A stretch of 64,000 nucleotides of DNA from Gammaproteobacteria bacterium UBA7803 (GCA_002480525.1 DLCH01000009.1:1-64000); one strand, 5' to 3'. Shown: positions 17,514-25,660, counted from the first letter of the stretch. Numbers and translations are program-made. The notes: generated by a model from the sequence alone, not told the origin.

Positions 17514-18535
17514 GATTCACTCTCCTTGGGTGGTGGTATATCGGAGGCCATACCGGTCGCGAGTTTTTCTATCAGCGCAAGGCAGTCGAACACAGTAGTT
17601 TCGTGAACGACAATGCGTTGCTCGATATGGTAATCGGTATCTCCAGTACGAGTGATGTAGTCAGCGTCGACGATTCCCTGCGTATGTGCCAATAGATGGC
17701 GCTGCTGAAAATACCGGGCGAGTGCCTGCAATTCCGTGTTACTGAGGTAAGCGTCATATCGCTTGCCGGTGGCGGTGTGCCATAGGTCGCTGCCCTCCTT
17801 GAGATTCTGGAAGGCATTGCGGCGCGGAGTCTGCACGGACGTCAATGTGTCATAGAGAGCTTCTGCATAGCGTTGGAAAGCCGTGACAGCGTTTTGCAGG
17901 CCGTTCTCGGTGATCAGACGGACTGTCGTTGCGGCGGCGTCGCGATCCAGAATGGTTGCTTTGATATCGGTGAGAGCGTTCAGGACCTGGCGGATGCCGG
18001 TGATCGTTTGTGAAAACACGAGCTCGGCTGCGTTGTGCCCGCACGCTGGACAGAAGAAGGCTGCGCCGATAACCGCATAGCGGCACTCACACCTCGGGCA
18101 AGTAATTTTGAGTCGCATCGGTTCTACTGCTTCCGGCGGCAGCGGTAGATGCAGTGGGCGGCTGTCTACCTTCATAGTCATATTGATTAAGCTGTTGCGG
18201 GGCTGGCGGCGGTTCCAGCGGTCGGCGTCGCGCTTCATGGCGCGATTGATACGATGGCCTACATGGGCGAGTGCGGTCTTTTCGGTGTGCTTCAGCTGTT
18301 CTTGGGTCCACCACGCATTTGCGTGAGCCGTGTGGCCGCAGAAGGGGCAGTGAACTTCTTCGTCACGGACCTTCTCGCGCCAGTCATCCTCGTGGACCTT
18401 GAACTTAAACTGGCAGGCGTCTCCCGGGCACTCACGGTCGAAGTAGCCGTCGGCGTCGGAAGCTATCGACACAGAGACCATATGCCGACCGTCAAGGCGG
18501 CGTAGCTCTTTGATCAACTCGTCAAACACTTTCAA
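17510..18535 (-). CDS. Two-zinc-ribbon protein with HEPN-like R-x4-H domain (putative RNase)
   Basis: A 341-residue protein from ATG 18535 that I do not recognise as a named family. An N-terminal zinc ribbon pairs Cys in RECPGDAC (about 34-41) with HCPFCGHT (about 62-69); a second ribbon has KITCPRCECRYAV (about 148-160) and FFCPACGHN (about 166-174). The C-terminal half is helical and contains YFQQRHLLAHTQGIVDADYI (about 282-301), where RHLLAH fits the R-x4-H catalytic motif of HEPN ribonucleases. It overlaps the DUF2188 gene by 4 bases. The layout (nucleic-acid-binding ribbons plus a putative RNase plus a small partner) would suit a toxin or abortive-infection module. This is inference. Confidence 0.7.
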   Translation of the reverse strand: MKVFDELIKELRRLDGRHMVSVSIASDADGYFDRECPGDACQFKFKVHEDDWREKVRDEEVHCPFCGHTAHANAWWTQEQLKHTEKTALAHVGHRINRAMKRDADRWNRRQPRNSLINMTMKVDSRPLHLPLPPEAVEPMRLKITCPRCECRYAVIGAAFFCPACGHNAAELVFSQTITGIRQVLNALTDIKATILDRDAAATTVRLITENGLQNAVTAFQRYAEALYDTLTSVQTPRRNAFQNLKEGSDLWHTATGKRYDAYLSNTELQALARYFQQRHLLAHTQGIVDADYITRTGDTDYHIEQRIVVHETTVFDCLALIEKLATGMASDIPPPKESES

Positions 18536-18553
18536 ACCCGTAGATTCCTGGAT

Positions 18554-19231
18554 TTAGACTACTTCCCCTTTGAACACTACCACCCCGCAAATCGTCGCAT
18601 TCGAGTTCACTTCGATGATCCGGTTCGGCCAGTCAGGATTCAGCGCCTTCAGGTACTGATGGCCTTCTTCGATGATCAGCTGCTTGAAAGTCGCTTCCTG
18701 GGAGTCCTCTAAACGAACCACCACGTAGCGGCCGCTGACCGGGGCGACCTGGGGATCCACGAAGATGAGCTCGCCGTCGTGGAACTTGGGTTCCATGCTC
18801 TCACCGCGCACCCGCAGGACGAACGTGTCCGCGCTGCAACGGACCGGGCACGGGAGCAGATCCTCGGCGTCGCCGAGTGCGAAGTCGCTGGCGATCTCGG
18901 TCCATTCGCCGGCCTGCACCCAGGAGATTAGCGGCCTCAAGCTACGGAGCTCCGGGCCGGGTTCGGCGTTGTAGACGGCCTGGTCTTCGGTGGCGACTTG
19001 GTGAGACTCATCCATCCATCCGTTCGGCTTGCCCATGGCCCGTTCGAGCTTCGCCGCCAGGTCGTCGCCGACGCCACGAGGGGTTCCCTTCGCCGTCGTG
19101 AGCTGGTTGCGAATCTGACTGAGGTAGGACTCGCTCGTGTGGGCGAGACGGGCAAGCGCGGCCGCCGATCCGGCCTCCGCAACCAGGATCTCAAGGTTGC
19201 TCAGCCGAACCGTCTCATGCCTTCGCTTCAT
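18554..19231 (-). CDS. S24-family (LexA/CI/SetR-like) repressor
   Basis: A 225-residue protein from ATG 19231; an upstream in-frame ATG at 19306 would add 25 residues but crosses the operator region. The N-terminal XRE-type HTH reads AALARLAHTSESYLSQIRNQ (about 22-41). After a linker, the C-terminal S24 domain contains the cleavage site ISWVQAGEW (Ala-Gly), the nucleophile LRVRGESMEPKF and the general base in QEATFKQLII. These are the hallmarks of RecA-stimulated self-cleavage. By analogy with SetR of SXT-type ICEs it should hold the element quiescent and be lost upon DNA damage. It is divergent from the small regulator at 19325. Confidence 0.9.
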   Translation of the reverse strand: MKRRHETVRLSNLEILVAEAGSAAALARLAHTSESYLSQIRNQLTTAKGTPRGVGDDLAAKLERAMGKPNGWMDESHQVATEDQAVYNAEPGPELRSLRPLISWVQAGEWTEIASDFALGDAEDLLPCPVRCSADTFVLRVRGESMEPKFHDGELIFVDPQVAPVSGRYVVVRLEDSQEATFKQLIIEEGHQYLKALNPDWPNRIIEVNSNATICGVVVFKGEVV

Positions 19232-19250
19232 CGCATCCGCCGGGTTCGTG

Positions 19251-19321
19251 TTTAGCACGATGGTAAAGATAAACCTGCTAAAGGCTCTTGGCAAGACAAT
19301 GAGCATGGCGCTAATGTCTTG
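19251..19321. promoter_or_regulatory. Divergent promoter region with two inverted-repeat operators
   Basis: TTTAGCA 19251-19257 pairs with TGCTAAA 19276-19282 (centre 19266.5). CAAGACA 19292-19298 pairs with TGTCTTG 19315-19321 (centre 19306.5). The two centres are 40 bases apart, about four helical turns, between the S24 repressor and the small regulator. They are the likely operators for the switch between maintenance and induction. Confidence 0.65.
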
Positions 19322-19324
19322 TGC

Positions 19325-19600
19325 ATGGAGCTAAGAGAATTCCTGAGAGCAGCAAGTAAGCGGGAGCGCGCGGACGTCGCCGTCGTCTGCAACGACTCGG
19401 TGTCCTACCTCTACCAGCTGGCCGGCAAGCACCGCTATGCCAGCGCCCTGATGGCGGCTCGTATCGAGGTCATGACCCGGGAGGTCGCCTCCCGCTCCGG
19501 TGGCCGCCTCGAAGCCGTCCTCCGGGAGAGCCTGGTCAGGTACCCGGAGATCTACGATCGGGAAGAGCCCTACCTGATGGTCGCGGAGGAGCGGCCGTGA
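19325..19600 (+). CDS. Small Cro/YdaS-like regulator
   Basis: A 91-residue protein from ATG 19325. The N-terminal 55 residues (LREFLRAASKRERADVAVVC then DSVSYLYQLAGKHRYASALM) follow the pattern of a degenerate Cro-type HTH in which the recognition helix is SVSYLYQLA. It faces the S24 repressor across two inverted repeats and ends with GTGA overlapping the start of parB (GTG 19597). The position suggests the anti-repressor or early activator of the ICE maintenance operon. Function is inferred from place and weak HTH similarity. Confidence 0.75.
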   Translation: MELREFLRAASKRERADVAVVCNDSVSYLYQLAGKHRYASALMAARIEVMTREVASRSGGRLEAVLRESLVRYPEIYDREEPYLMVAEERP

Positions 19601-21141
19601 CGGGCACCGTCGCCCAGCCAGATACCCGCCCTGGGCAGGATTCTGACCGGCTCGAGCTGGTGGTTCTCGATGTTTCCCGGATCCACCCCTACGAACACAA
19701 CCCTCGGCGAGCACCGAACGCGGAATACGACCGCATCAAGGCATCGATCCGCGCCGCCGGCCTCGGCCAGCCTCTCGTGGTGACCCAACGGCCGGGCGAA
19801 CCCGATTACATCGTCCACGCCGGCGGCAACACCCGACTCCGGGTCCTGAGAGAGCTCTTCGAGGAAACCGGTGATCAGCGCTTTGGTGAGGTTCCATGCG
19901 TGATTCGGCCTTGGACCCGCGAGGCGGACGTCTTGCTCGCGCACCTCAAGGAGAATGACCTCCGCGGCGAGCTGACGTTTCTCGACAAAGCACTGGCCGT
20001 AGCCGATGCCAGACGATTTCTCGCGGAGGGCACCGAAGAGCCCCTCACCCAGGCCGGGCTCGCCGAGGTTCTGCAGCGCCATGGATATGGTCTCAGCCAA
20101 GGATTGATTTCACAGATGGCCTACGCCGTCGAGCGACTCGTGCCGTTGTTGCCGCAGGCGCTCAAGGGCGGAATCGGTCGCCCGCAGGTGGCCAAGATCC
20201 GTGCCCTCGATCGGGCGGCCCGTGCCATCTGGCTCGACCGCAGCGTCGACACCGAAGCGGAGTACGACCAGGTGTTCGAGGCGTTGTGCCGCCGGTACGA
20301 CACACCGGATTGGGACATCGCGAGCCTGCGCCGCGCGCTGGAGGCGGAGATTGCCGAGCGCGCAGACATAAGCATCCATGCCATCAGTCTCGAGATCGAC
20401 GCCCGCATGTCCGGGCGGCAGGTCGAACCGTCGACCAGGCGGATGACCATCGACGACGGCGAGTGCGACGCCGAGACGGGCGAGCGCGGACAAGACAGCA
20501 GGGACTCAAGCGAGGCAGGCCGGACGGCTCGGGAGACCGAAAGTGCGCCACCGCGTATCGGGGCCGGCGATACCGCACCGGAGCCCTCGACCAGCGTGAA
20601 TGAGCCCGGTGACTGGGTGGCCGATTCCAATGAGGATGCGAGCCCAGTTGTAACGGCAACTCCGGCGCCTCGGACGGATTTGAAATCGCTGCGCGCACGC
20701 CTATGGACCCTCGCGAGCCGACTCGCTCAACGTAATGGTCTCAGCGACCTCGTTCAGCCGGTTGCCGGGCGCGGCCTCGGTTTCGTGCTGCACGACGTTC
20801 CCGATCCGGCGCTCGTCGACCAGCTCGACGAGGATGCCCTGGCCCAGGTGTCGATGGTGTGGTGGTACCTGGCCGCGTGCGCGGAGCTCACGGCAGCCCC
20901 GCTCGACGCGCTGCTCCCGGCGTTGCCGGAGGAATCCGTTCTGCGCCGCGCGCTGGTCGACCAGGATGCGGGACTGCTCTTCGCCAGCGTATGGACGCTC
21001 GACCCTGGCCACATGGGATACCGACTCTGGCGTCGGCTCGACGATCGCGATTGGCAGGACTTGCTGGCTCTCATGGACACGTACCGGGCGCTCCGCCGGA
21101 CCGCCGCGCCAGACGATAAGACATTGTGGAGCTGCGGATGA
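19597..21141 (+). CDS. ParB-family protein of PFGI-1 class ICE
   Basis: A 514-residue protein from GTG 19597. The N-terminal ParB/Srx nuclease-like domain (residues about 20-120) contains IHPYEHNPRRAPNAEYDRIK and the GRVQ-like HAGGNTRLRVLREL with VPCVIRPWT. A KorB/ParB-type HTH follows (about 145-180: TQAGLAEVLQRHGYGLSQGL). The centre has an Asp/Glu/Pro-rich linker (about 275-355) and the C-terminal 150 residues are helical, all typical of the PFGI-1 ParB family (TIGR03764 as recalled). In this class ParB usually follows ParA and DnaB; neither is present upstream here, where the regulators and defence block sit instead. It is coupled to DUF2857 by an ATGA overlap. Confidence 0.9.
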   Translation: MTGTVAQPDTRPGQDSDRLELVVLDVSRIHPYEHNPRRAPNAEYDRIKASIRAAGLGQPLVVTQRPGEPDYIVHAGGNTRLRVLRELFEETGDQRFGEVPCVIRPWTREADVLLAHLKENDLRGELTFLDKALAVADARRFLAEGTEEPLTQAGLAEVLQRHGYGLSQGLISQMAYAVERLVPLLPQALKGGIGRPQVAKIRALDRAARAIWLDRSVDTEAEYDQVFEALCRRYDTPDWDIASLRRALEAEIAERADISIHAISLEIDARMSGRQVEPSTRRMTIDDGECDAETGERGQDSRDSSEAGRTARETESAPPRIGAGDTAPEPSTSVNEPGDWVADSNEDASPVVTATPAPRTDLKSLRARLWTLASRLAQRNGLSDLVQPVAGRGLGFVLHDVPDPALVDQLDEDALAQVSMVWWYLAACAELTAAPLDALLPALPEESVLRRALVDQDAGLLFASVWTLDPGHMGYRLWRRLDDRDWQDLLALMDTYRALRRTAAPDDKTLWSCG

Positions 21142-21779
21142 TCGGTACCAAGGAAGCCGATCTCGTCACGGCCGTCCTGCTCTACGCGATGCGGTGTCTG
21201 GCAGAGGGGGATCAGCACGCACTCCGCGCAATGCAGTTCGGGCCCAAGGAAATAGAGGCACTGCGCGAACTGAACCTCGCCGACCTCTATCGCGTCGGGG
21301 CACTGCAGGCCCACTGCCTGAGCATCGCACTCGATCGCGACGTGTTTTGGCCGATGATCGCGAATCTTCGAGCCACCCGCGAGAACGAAGAGCTGCAGCG
21401 GGACCTGATCCAGGCCGATGCGCCCCTCGAGATGATGCGCAGTCTCTTTGGCATCGGATCGCGAGAGTACACCCGACTGCGTCGGATGCTCGCCGTAGAG
21501 CCTGCAGTAGGCCGGCCACCGGAGCCTGACGAGGAGACCGGCCACCGCCTGTGGCACGCCCTCTCCGCGCGTCTCACTTCGGCCGCTGACGAAGAGATTG
21601 ATCCCAAGGAGTACCTGGCGGTACAGCGCGAGTCGGGCGCCTCGATGCGCGCCGTCTGGAACCTCGTTCAGCGCTGGCTGGAATATGGCGACGTGTACCC
21701 GCCCGCAGATACGGTGCCGTCATCGCAGACCGCATCTCGGCCGCCGTCTCGGCCCGAGCGGCGTGCCGCCAGTGGTTGA
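21138..21779 (+). CDS. DUF2857 domain protein, ICE maintenance module
   Basis: A 213-residue protein from ATG 21138, with GGAG at 21128-21131 as ribosome site and its ATG overlapping the parB TGA. The segments LREFN-like EALRELNLADLYRVGALQAH and CLSIALDRDVFWPMIANLRA then LIQADAPLEMMRSLFGIGSR match DUF2857, found next to ParB in PFGI-1/SPI-7 class elements. SREYTRLRRMLAVE resembles a helix-turn-helix, so a DNA-binding role in replication or control is plausible. Biochemical function is unknown. It is followed by the STY4528 protein after 21 bases. Confidence 0.85.
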   Translation: MIGTKEADLVTAVLLYAMRCLAEGDQHALRAMQFGPKEIEALRELNLADLYRVGALQAHCLSIALDRDVFWPMIANLRATRENEELQRDLIQADAPLEMMRSLFGIGSREYTRLRRMLAVEPAVGRPPEPDEETGHRLWHALSARLTSAADEEIDPKEYLAVQRESGASMRAVWNLVQRWLEYGDVYPPADTVPSSQTASRPPSRPERRAASG

Positions 21780-21800
21780 CCGGTGTGACCGTAAGACTGC

Positions 21801-23036
21801 ATGGCGCAAGATGACTCGGAAATCCGACCGGAAACCTACGCCCTCGATGCCCTGATCCGCGAGACCCTCGCCCGCGGACGCCGCGGCGGCGGCAACGCCG
21901 CTGACGCACTGCTGTTTCTCGGCAACCGACACCACGCCTTCCCGGTGGTCGTCGTGCACGATCCGATTCTCGAACCCGTGGACAAGCTGGTCTGGATGGT
22001 GATCTGCCAGGCCGCCCAGGCCACGGGTACGAAAGCCGTCTTTCCCAGCTACACCGACATTGCACGGCTGGCGAATGTGTCTTCGACGTCCACGGTCTCA
22101 CGTGCTATCTCGATCCTCCGCGCGACACGCTGGCTGTCACTGTGCGCGCGAAATCGCGAAGCGAACGGTCGATTCGGCGGCAACGTCTATGCTTTGCACG
22201 ACGAACCGCTGCCGCTCGCAGATGCCTTGCACCTCGATCCCGGCTATATGGCGTTCCTGGACGAGGCGGCGGGTCATCATCATGCGCGGGTTCGCCGGGT
22301 CGTGCAGGCCGTCTCCACGTCATTGGATCAGGACATTCGCTCGGGCAAGGACGTCCTGGCGCCCGTGAACCCGATGGAGCGCCGCCTCGAAGCCCTTCAC
22401 GCGATTCAGCGTGGCGGTGACCGGCGCTACTTCAGCTTCAATGCCGAGGTGATTGCTGGCCTCGCCAATTCGGGTGTGCGCCGGGACGGGAGCAACCAGG
22501 ACCAAAATTCGAAGGCGGTGAAACGGGACCCTCGAAAATCGAAATCGGTACTACGTAGTAGTAGTAAATATATAAATACAACTACAACAACACCAACAGA
22601 TTCCAAGGACTCCGCGCGCGAGGCCGTATCGCTCGAGTCGCTGATCGTCCCGCCACGGCTCAAGGACAACCAGCGCGCTCTCGCGGCGCGCTACCTGGAG
22701 ACGATCCCCGTGGAACATCGGCAGCCGGTGCTGGACGAGCTGGCTGGTCGTTTCCTGGCTGAGCAACACGGCGCCAAGCCGGTCTACGACGAACTGCGCT
22801 ACCTGCATCACCTCTGTGTCCAGGTGAATCGCGGCGGATTCGTGCCCAACCTCGGCCTGAAGGTGCAGGCCGAGCGCGATCGACGCCGGCACGAAGCAGA
22901 GCGGATGAGGGAAGAAGCGGCGGAGCGCGAGCGTGAGCGCAAGGAACGCGCGGAACGTCCGCCCGGCGAGAACCCGATCGCCGAGATCCGGAAGCTGCTC
23001 GGCATGCCAGCGTCCCCCGAGCGGAAATCCCGCTGA
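21801..23036 (+). CDS. STY4528-family ICE/pathogenicity-island replication protein
   Basis: A 411-residue protein from ATG 21801. The N-terminal region with ALLFLGNRHHAFPVVVVHDP and then KLVWMVICQAAQATGTKAVF followed by PSYTDIARLANVSSTSTVSR is a winged-helix replication-initiator-type DNA-binding domain, diagnostic for STY4528. Residues about 250-265 are an unusual Ser/Thr run (RSSSKYINTTTTTPTDS) encoded by an AT-rich palindromic stretch. The C-terminus is a basic Arg/Glu helix (RDRRRHEAERMREEAAERER). Family members are required for maintenance or replication of SPI-7-like islands, probably as an initiator. The gene is in line with parB and DUF2857. Confidence 0.9.
   Translation: MAQDDSEIRPETYALDALIRETLARGRRGGGNAADALLFLGNRHHAFPVVVVHDPILEPVDKLVWMVICQAAQATGTKAVFPSYTDIARLANVSSTSTVSRAISILRATRWLSLCARNREANGRFGGNVYALHDEPLPLADALHLDPGYMAFLDEAAGHHHARVRRVVQAVSTSLDQDIRSGKDVLAPVNPMERRLEALHAIQRGGDRRYFSFNAEVIAGLANSGVRRDGSNQDQNSKAVKRDPRKSKSVLRSSSKYINTTTTTPTDSKDSAREAVSLESLIVPPRLKDNQRALAARYLETIPVEHRQPVLDELAGRFLAEQHGAKPVYDELRYLHHLCVQVNRGGFVPNLGLKVQAERDRRRHEAERMREEAAERERERKERAERPPGENPIAEIRKLLGMPASPERKSR
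22549..22600. repeat. AT-rich palindromic tract inside the replication gene
   Basis: TACTACGTAGTA at 22549-22560 is a perfect 12-base palindrome, followed by two more GTA repeats, an ATATAT core and CAACTACAACAACA. Positions about 22558-22585 form an imperfect dyad centred on ATATAT (22 of 28 matches). It is far more AT-rich than its surroundings and encodes a Ser/Thr run, resembling an in-gene origin unwinding element. Confidence 0.55.
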
Positions 23037-23057
23037 ACCAGTGGCACCGCGGAGCGC

Positions 23058-23078
23058 GATTATTACACTGTAATAATC
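23058..23078. promoter_or_regulatory. 21-base palindrome, copy 1
   Basis: The arms GATTATTACA and TGTAATAATC are exact complements around a single central C. An identical 21-base copy is at 27342-27362, and the match extends downstream as CTCGCCGG. It lies between the STY4528 stop and the PFL_4669 start. It is probably a protein-binding site for an ICE regulator. Confidence 0.8.
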
Positions 23079-23187
23079 CTCGCCGGAAAGCGCGACGCCG
23101 ACCGCTGCCGTTCCCACTTCAGATAATCGCGCGCCCATGCGTTGATGGTGGCCCCGCAAGGACACTGGACACCGAGCGCGACTTGAC

Positions 23188-23958
23188 GTGACGCAATCAC
23201 CGACCACCCATCCAGCAATGTCGCCGGCCGCCGCAACGGGCACACACCTCGACGATCGTCCAGGGGTTCTCCGCGGCGGCGCGGTGCTCACGTTGCAGAC
23301 CCGTCAAGCGCAGCGGCTCGTGAAGGGCCGCAGCTACAGCCCTGACAAGCCTGCCATCATCGGACTCATCGGCTTTGCCAATCTTGTTCGGTCCGTCTGG
23401 CACGGCGCCCGTGCCGACGATCCGTATGCCGACTGGTGGATGCTGAAGATCCACGAGGCGTTGGAGCAGGCGAAGCGAGAGCTCTCTAGCCAGGAGCGTG
23501 AAGTCGAGGCCAGGCTGGAAGGCCTGGATGCCCTCGAGGTGACCTTGCCGGCGTCGACCAAGCCAGCACGGGTGAGTCTCAACTTCAGCAACCCCTATGC
23601 GTTTCACGCGGCCCGCGTGATCGGAGCGTTCGACGTAATGGTCTGCAAGGTCCTGAGTGCGCGTCATGTCGGGCTCCTGGCGCGCGACGAAGCTGAAGGC
23701 ATGCTGCACCAGGGCGGCCGCGTCGTGCGACGTGTGCTGCAGAGTCCTGTCGGCTATCGTTTCCTCGGTGTGACGCGGCGCGACCTCGCCCAGGGTACGG
23801 CGAAGGCGTTGCAAGCCATCGAGGTCATGGGCGAAGTGCCGGGTGCCGTGCGCGCGGGGACGTGCCGGGCACCGCATGCGCCCACAGCGGTGGATCAGCC
23901 TCGAGAGAATCCCCTCACCGATCCGACAAGTCTCCGCCCATTGCCGAACCTCGGGTAA
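23188..23958 (+). CDS. PFL_4669-family ICE protein (TIGR03761)
   Basis: 256 residues from GTG 23188; ATG 23218 is an alternative that removes ten low-complexity residues. The stretches VLRGGAVLTLQTRQAQRLVK and GRSYSPDKPAIIGLIGFANL, then ADDPYADWWMLKIHEALEQA and SLNFSNPYAFHAARVIGAFD, are the conserved core of TIGR03761. LLARDEAEGMLHQGGRVVRR is the usual C-terminal helix. The protein is a marker of PFGI-1 class elements with unknown biochemical function, normally followed by an SSB gene; here a ParR/ParM pair follows instead. Confidence 0.92.
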   Translation: MTQSPTTHPAMSPAAATGTHLDDRPGVLRGGAVLTLQTRQAQRLVKGRSYSPDKPAIIGLIGFANLVRSVWHGARADDPYADWWMLKIHEALEQAKRELSSQEREVEARLEGLDALEVTLPASTKPARVSLNFSNPYAFHAARVIGAFDVMVCKVLSARHVGLLARDEAEGMLHQGGRVVRRVLQSPVGYRFLGVTRRDLAQGTAKALQAIEVMGEVPGAVRAGTCRAPHAPTAVDQPRENPLTDPTSLRPLPNLG

Positions 23959-24036
23959 CGCTCCGACTCGGCGGCCGCGAATCGCTGCGGTGGCCGGATA
24001 CGTTTGCTCTGGTCTCCGATTCCCCCAACCGAATAA

Positions 24037-24060
24037 TCACGACATCGATCATTGTCGTGA
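24037..24060. promoter_or_regulatory. Inverted repeat over the parR start
   Basis: TCACGACA at 24037-24044 and its complement TGTCGTGA at 24053-24060 flank 8 bases and cover the proposed GTG start of parR (24057). ParR proteins bind direct repeats or dyads in their own promoter, so this may be the autoregulatory or centromere-like site. Only one dyad is present, not a typical iteron array. Confidence 0.5.
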
Positions 24061-24449
24061 GCGCCGCCGTGTCGGTATCCGAAATCAGTGCCCCAAAGCG
24101 TCTCAGCATCACCCTGGATCCGGGATTGGTGCTGGAGCGGCTGATCTTGCGGCGGTTTGCGGATCTACCGCGCAAGCGGGGTCAAGACTGGCTGCGGTCG
24201 CTGCTGGTGCAGGGTTTCCTCGCGGAGGGGCGCTGGCTTCGCACCGCTGAGCCGGGCGGCGGCGAAGACCGTGCGCCTGACGCGCCCGGCATCCCAGCGA
24301 CGCCGTTCTCCCGTTGGCTGGAGCGCTCGCACGCGAACGACCGGACCGACCTCGAACCGAAGCCGCGTTCCGTGGCGGCGCCGACAACGCCGCCGAGCGC
24401 AACCGCCGGCGCCAAGCCCTTTGCCCATCTCCGCAAGGTGATCGGCTGA
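24057..24449 (+). CDS. ParR-like ribbon-helix-helix partition adaptor
   Basis: About 130 residues from GTG 24057; the open frame extends far upstream (to 23862) but that part overlaps PFL_4669 and has no family character. After the start, PKRLSITLDPGLVLERLILR (about 13-32) is a ribbon-helix-helix: a beta strand (RLSITLD) then two helices ending LRSLLVQGFLAEGRWLR. The C-terminal half is Pro/Ala/Arg rich and disordered-looking. It directly precedes parM, the order of StbB/ParR plasmid modules reversed from R1 parMR. ParR links the centromere to the ParM filament. It is called from gene pairing plus the RHH pattern. Confidence 0.65.
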   Translation: MSAAVSVSEISAPKRLSITLDPGLVLERLILRRFADLPRKRGQDWLRSLLVQGFLAEGRWLRTAEPGGGEDRAPDAPGIPATPFSRWLERSHANDRTDLEPKPRSVAAPTTPPSATAGAKPFAHLRKVIG

Positions 24450-24478
24450 ACCCTGTAACCGACGAGCCGGAGGTGACC

Positions 24479-25495
24479 GTGGCCGACAGCGAGACCCTGA
24501 ACCCCATCAGCATCGGCCTGGACGACGGCTATGCGTTTACCAAGGTTGCGATACCCGACGGGCGCCTGATCGCGATCCCGTCCCGCGCGCGGATCGGTCG
24601 CTCCAACGTGACCTGGCTGAACGGCAGCGAACAGCGGGTGTTCGAGTACGAGACCGACGACACGCTGTTCGCCGTCGGCGAGGTGGATGGCGAGCCGACC
24701 CATTTCGACGGCTATCCCTTCTCTGGTCTGAACCGCGCCATCGTCCAGCACGCTTTGCACGAGGCTGGCCTGGCCGGCCAGTCCGTGCACGCCGTGTCCG
24801 GCTTGCCAGTCAGCAGTTTCTACCTGAAGGACGGCGACCAGCGGCTGGACCTCATCGAGCGCAAGCGGGCGAGCCTGAAGCAGGCCGTGCAGCCGATCGA
24901 CGGCCGTTTGCCGGCCGCGATTGCGTTCCACGAGGTCATTCCGGAAGCGCTCGCGGCCTGGTACGACCACATCATCTCCGAGGCAAACGGCGGCGTGCAG
25001 CTTGAGGCCGAGCGTCTCGGCGTGCCCGTCGCGGTGATCGACATCGGCGGACGGACCACGGATTTCGTGGTAGTTGCCGACCAGGCCGTGCGCCACGACA
25101 GCTCGGGGTCGCTGCGTTGTGGGCTGCTCGATCTCAAGCGCCAGGTCGCATCAGCCATCCGTGCCAAGTTCGACCTCGAGGAGCTGTCCGACCGCGCGAC
25201 CGACGATGCTGTGCGTAGCGGCAGCGTCCGCCTGTTCGGCAAGACGCACGATGTCGCCGAGTTGGTTCAGCATGCGCGTCGCGAGCTCATCCAGCGCCTG
25301 CACGCTGAGACACAGCGGCAGCTGGGGCGGGGCGCCGAGCTCGAGCGGATCCTCTTCGTCGGCGGTGGCGCCGTGGCGCTCGCCGAGGACATCCGCGACT
25401 GGTTCCCGAATCAGACCATCGCGCCGCACCCGGCATTCGCCAATGCGCGCGGGATGCTCAAGTACCTGCGCTACGTCTGTCAGGAGCCGACCTGA
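24479..25495 (+). CDS. parM: ParM/StbA-type plasmid-segregation actin-like ATPase
   Basis: 338 residues from GTG 24479 (CCGGAGG at 24467-24473 gives a 5-base spacing; GTG 24473 is also in frame). It has the three actin/Hsp70 nucleotide motifs: phosphate-1 SIGLDDGYAFTKVAIP near the N-terminus, phosphate-2 VAVIDIGGRTTDFVVV (about 183-198) and the adenosine motif ERILFVGGGAVALAEDI (about 287-303). The sequence between, QSVHAVSGLPVSSFYLKDG, is typical of ParM/StbA. It forms dynamic filaments that push apart replicated DNA. Its presence implies that the element replicates as a plasmid-like circle. Confidence 0.9.
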   Translation: MADSETLNPISIGLDDGYAFTKVAIPDGRLIAIPSRARIGRSNVTWLNGSEQRVFEYETDDTLFAVGEVDGEPTHFDGYPFSGLNRAIVQHALHEAGLAGQSVHAVSGLPVSSFYLKDGDQRLDLIERKRASLKQAVQPIDGRLPAAIAFHEVIPEALAAWYDHIISEANGGVQLEAERLGVPVAVIDIGGRTTDFVVVADQAVRHDSSGSLRCGLLDLKRQVASAIRAKFDLEELSDRATDDAVRSGSVRLFGKTHDVAELVQHARRELIQRLHAETQRQLGRGAELERILFVGGGAVALAEDIRDWFPNQTIAPHPAFANARGMLKYLRYVCQEPT

Positions 25496-25502
25496 GGCCG
25501 GT

Positions 25503-25550
25503 TTCATCCGTGGTCACTGCGGTCTCAGTGACACCCGATGCATCGTCGGG
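25503..25550 (+). ncRNA. Structured leader with two hairpins, copy 1 (upstream of DUF3577)
   Basis: After TTCATCCGTG, stem GTCACTG 25513-25519 pairs with CAGTGAC 25526-25532, and a second stem CCCGA 25534-25538 with TCGGG 25546-25550. The same leader starts at 27731 with a compensated base pair (T-A here, C-G there). A DUF3577-associated RNA motif has been described; whether this is it was not checked. Confidence 0.65.
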
Positions 25551-25632
25551 CTGTGAAATCGATGCACACACCCGCGCCGTAAGGCAACGGTGTCAGCCCA
25601 GGAGAGGTCGTTCGCGACCTCGACTCAACCCA

Positions 25633-25660
25633 CCCTGCCGGGAATGTGCTCCCGACAGGG
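25633..25660 (+). ncRNA. Leader hairpin of the DUF3577 gene
   Basis: CCCTGCCGGGA 25633-25643 pairs with TCCCGACAGGG 25650-25660 with one internal mismatch and a 6-base loop. It is 44 bases upstream of the DUF3577 start and has counterparts of near-identical sequence before radC and the DUF6573 gene. Confidence 0.65.

Noticed and set aside
22551..22600. Programmed frameshift in the Ser/Thr-coding tract
   Set aside because: The frame continues unbroken through it and no slippery heptamer is seen.
23862..24056. Upstream extension of the parR frame
   Set aside because: It overlaps the end of the PFL_4669 gene and shows no homology; GTG 24057 gives a normal RHH start.
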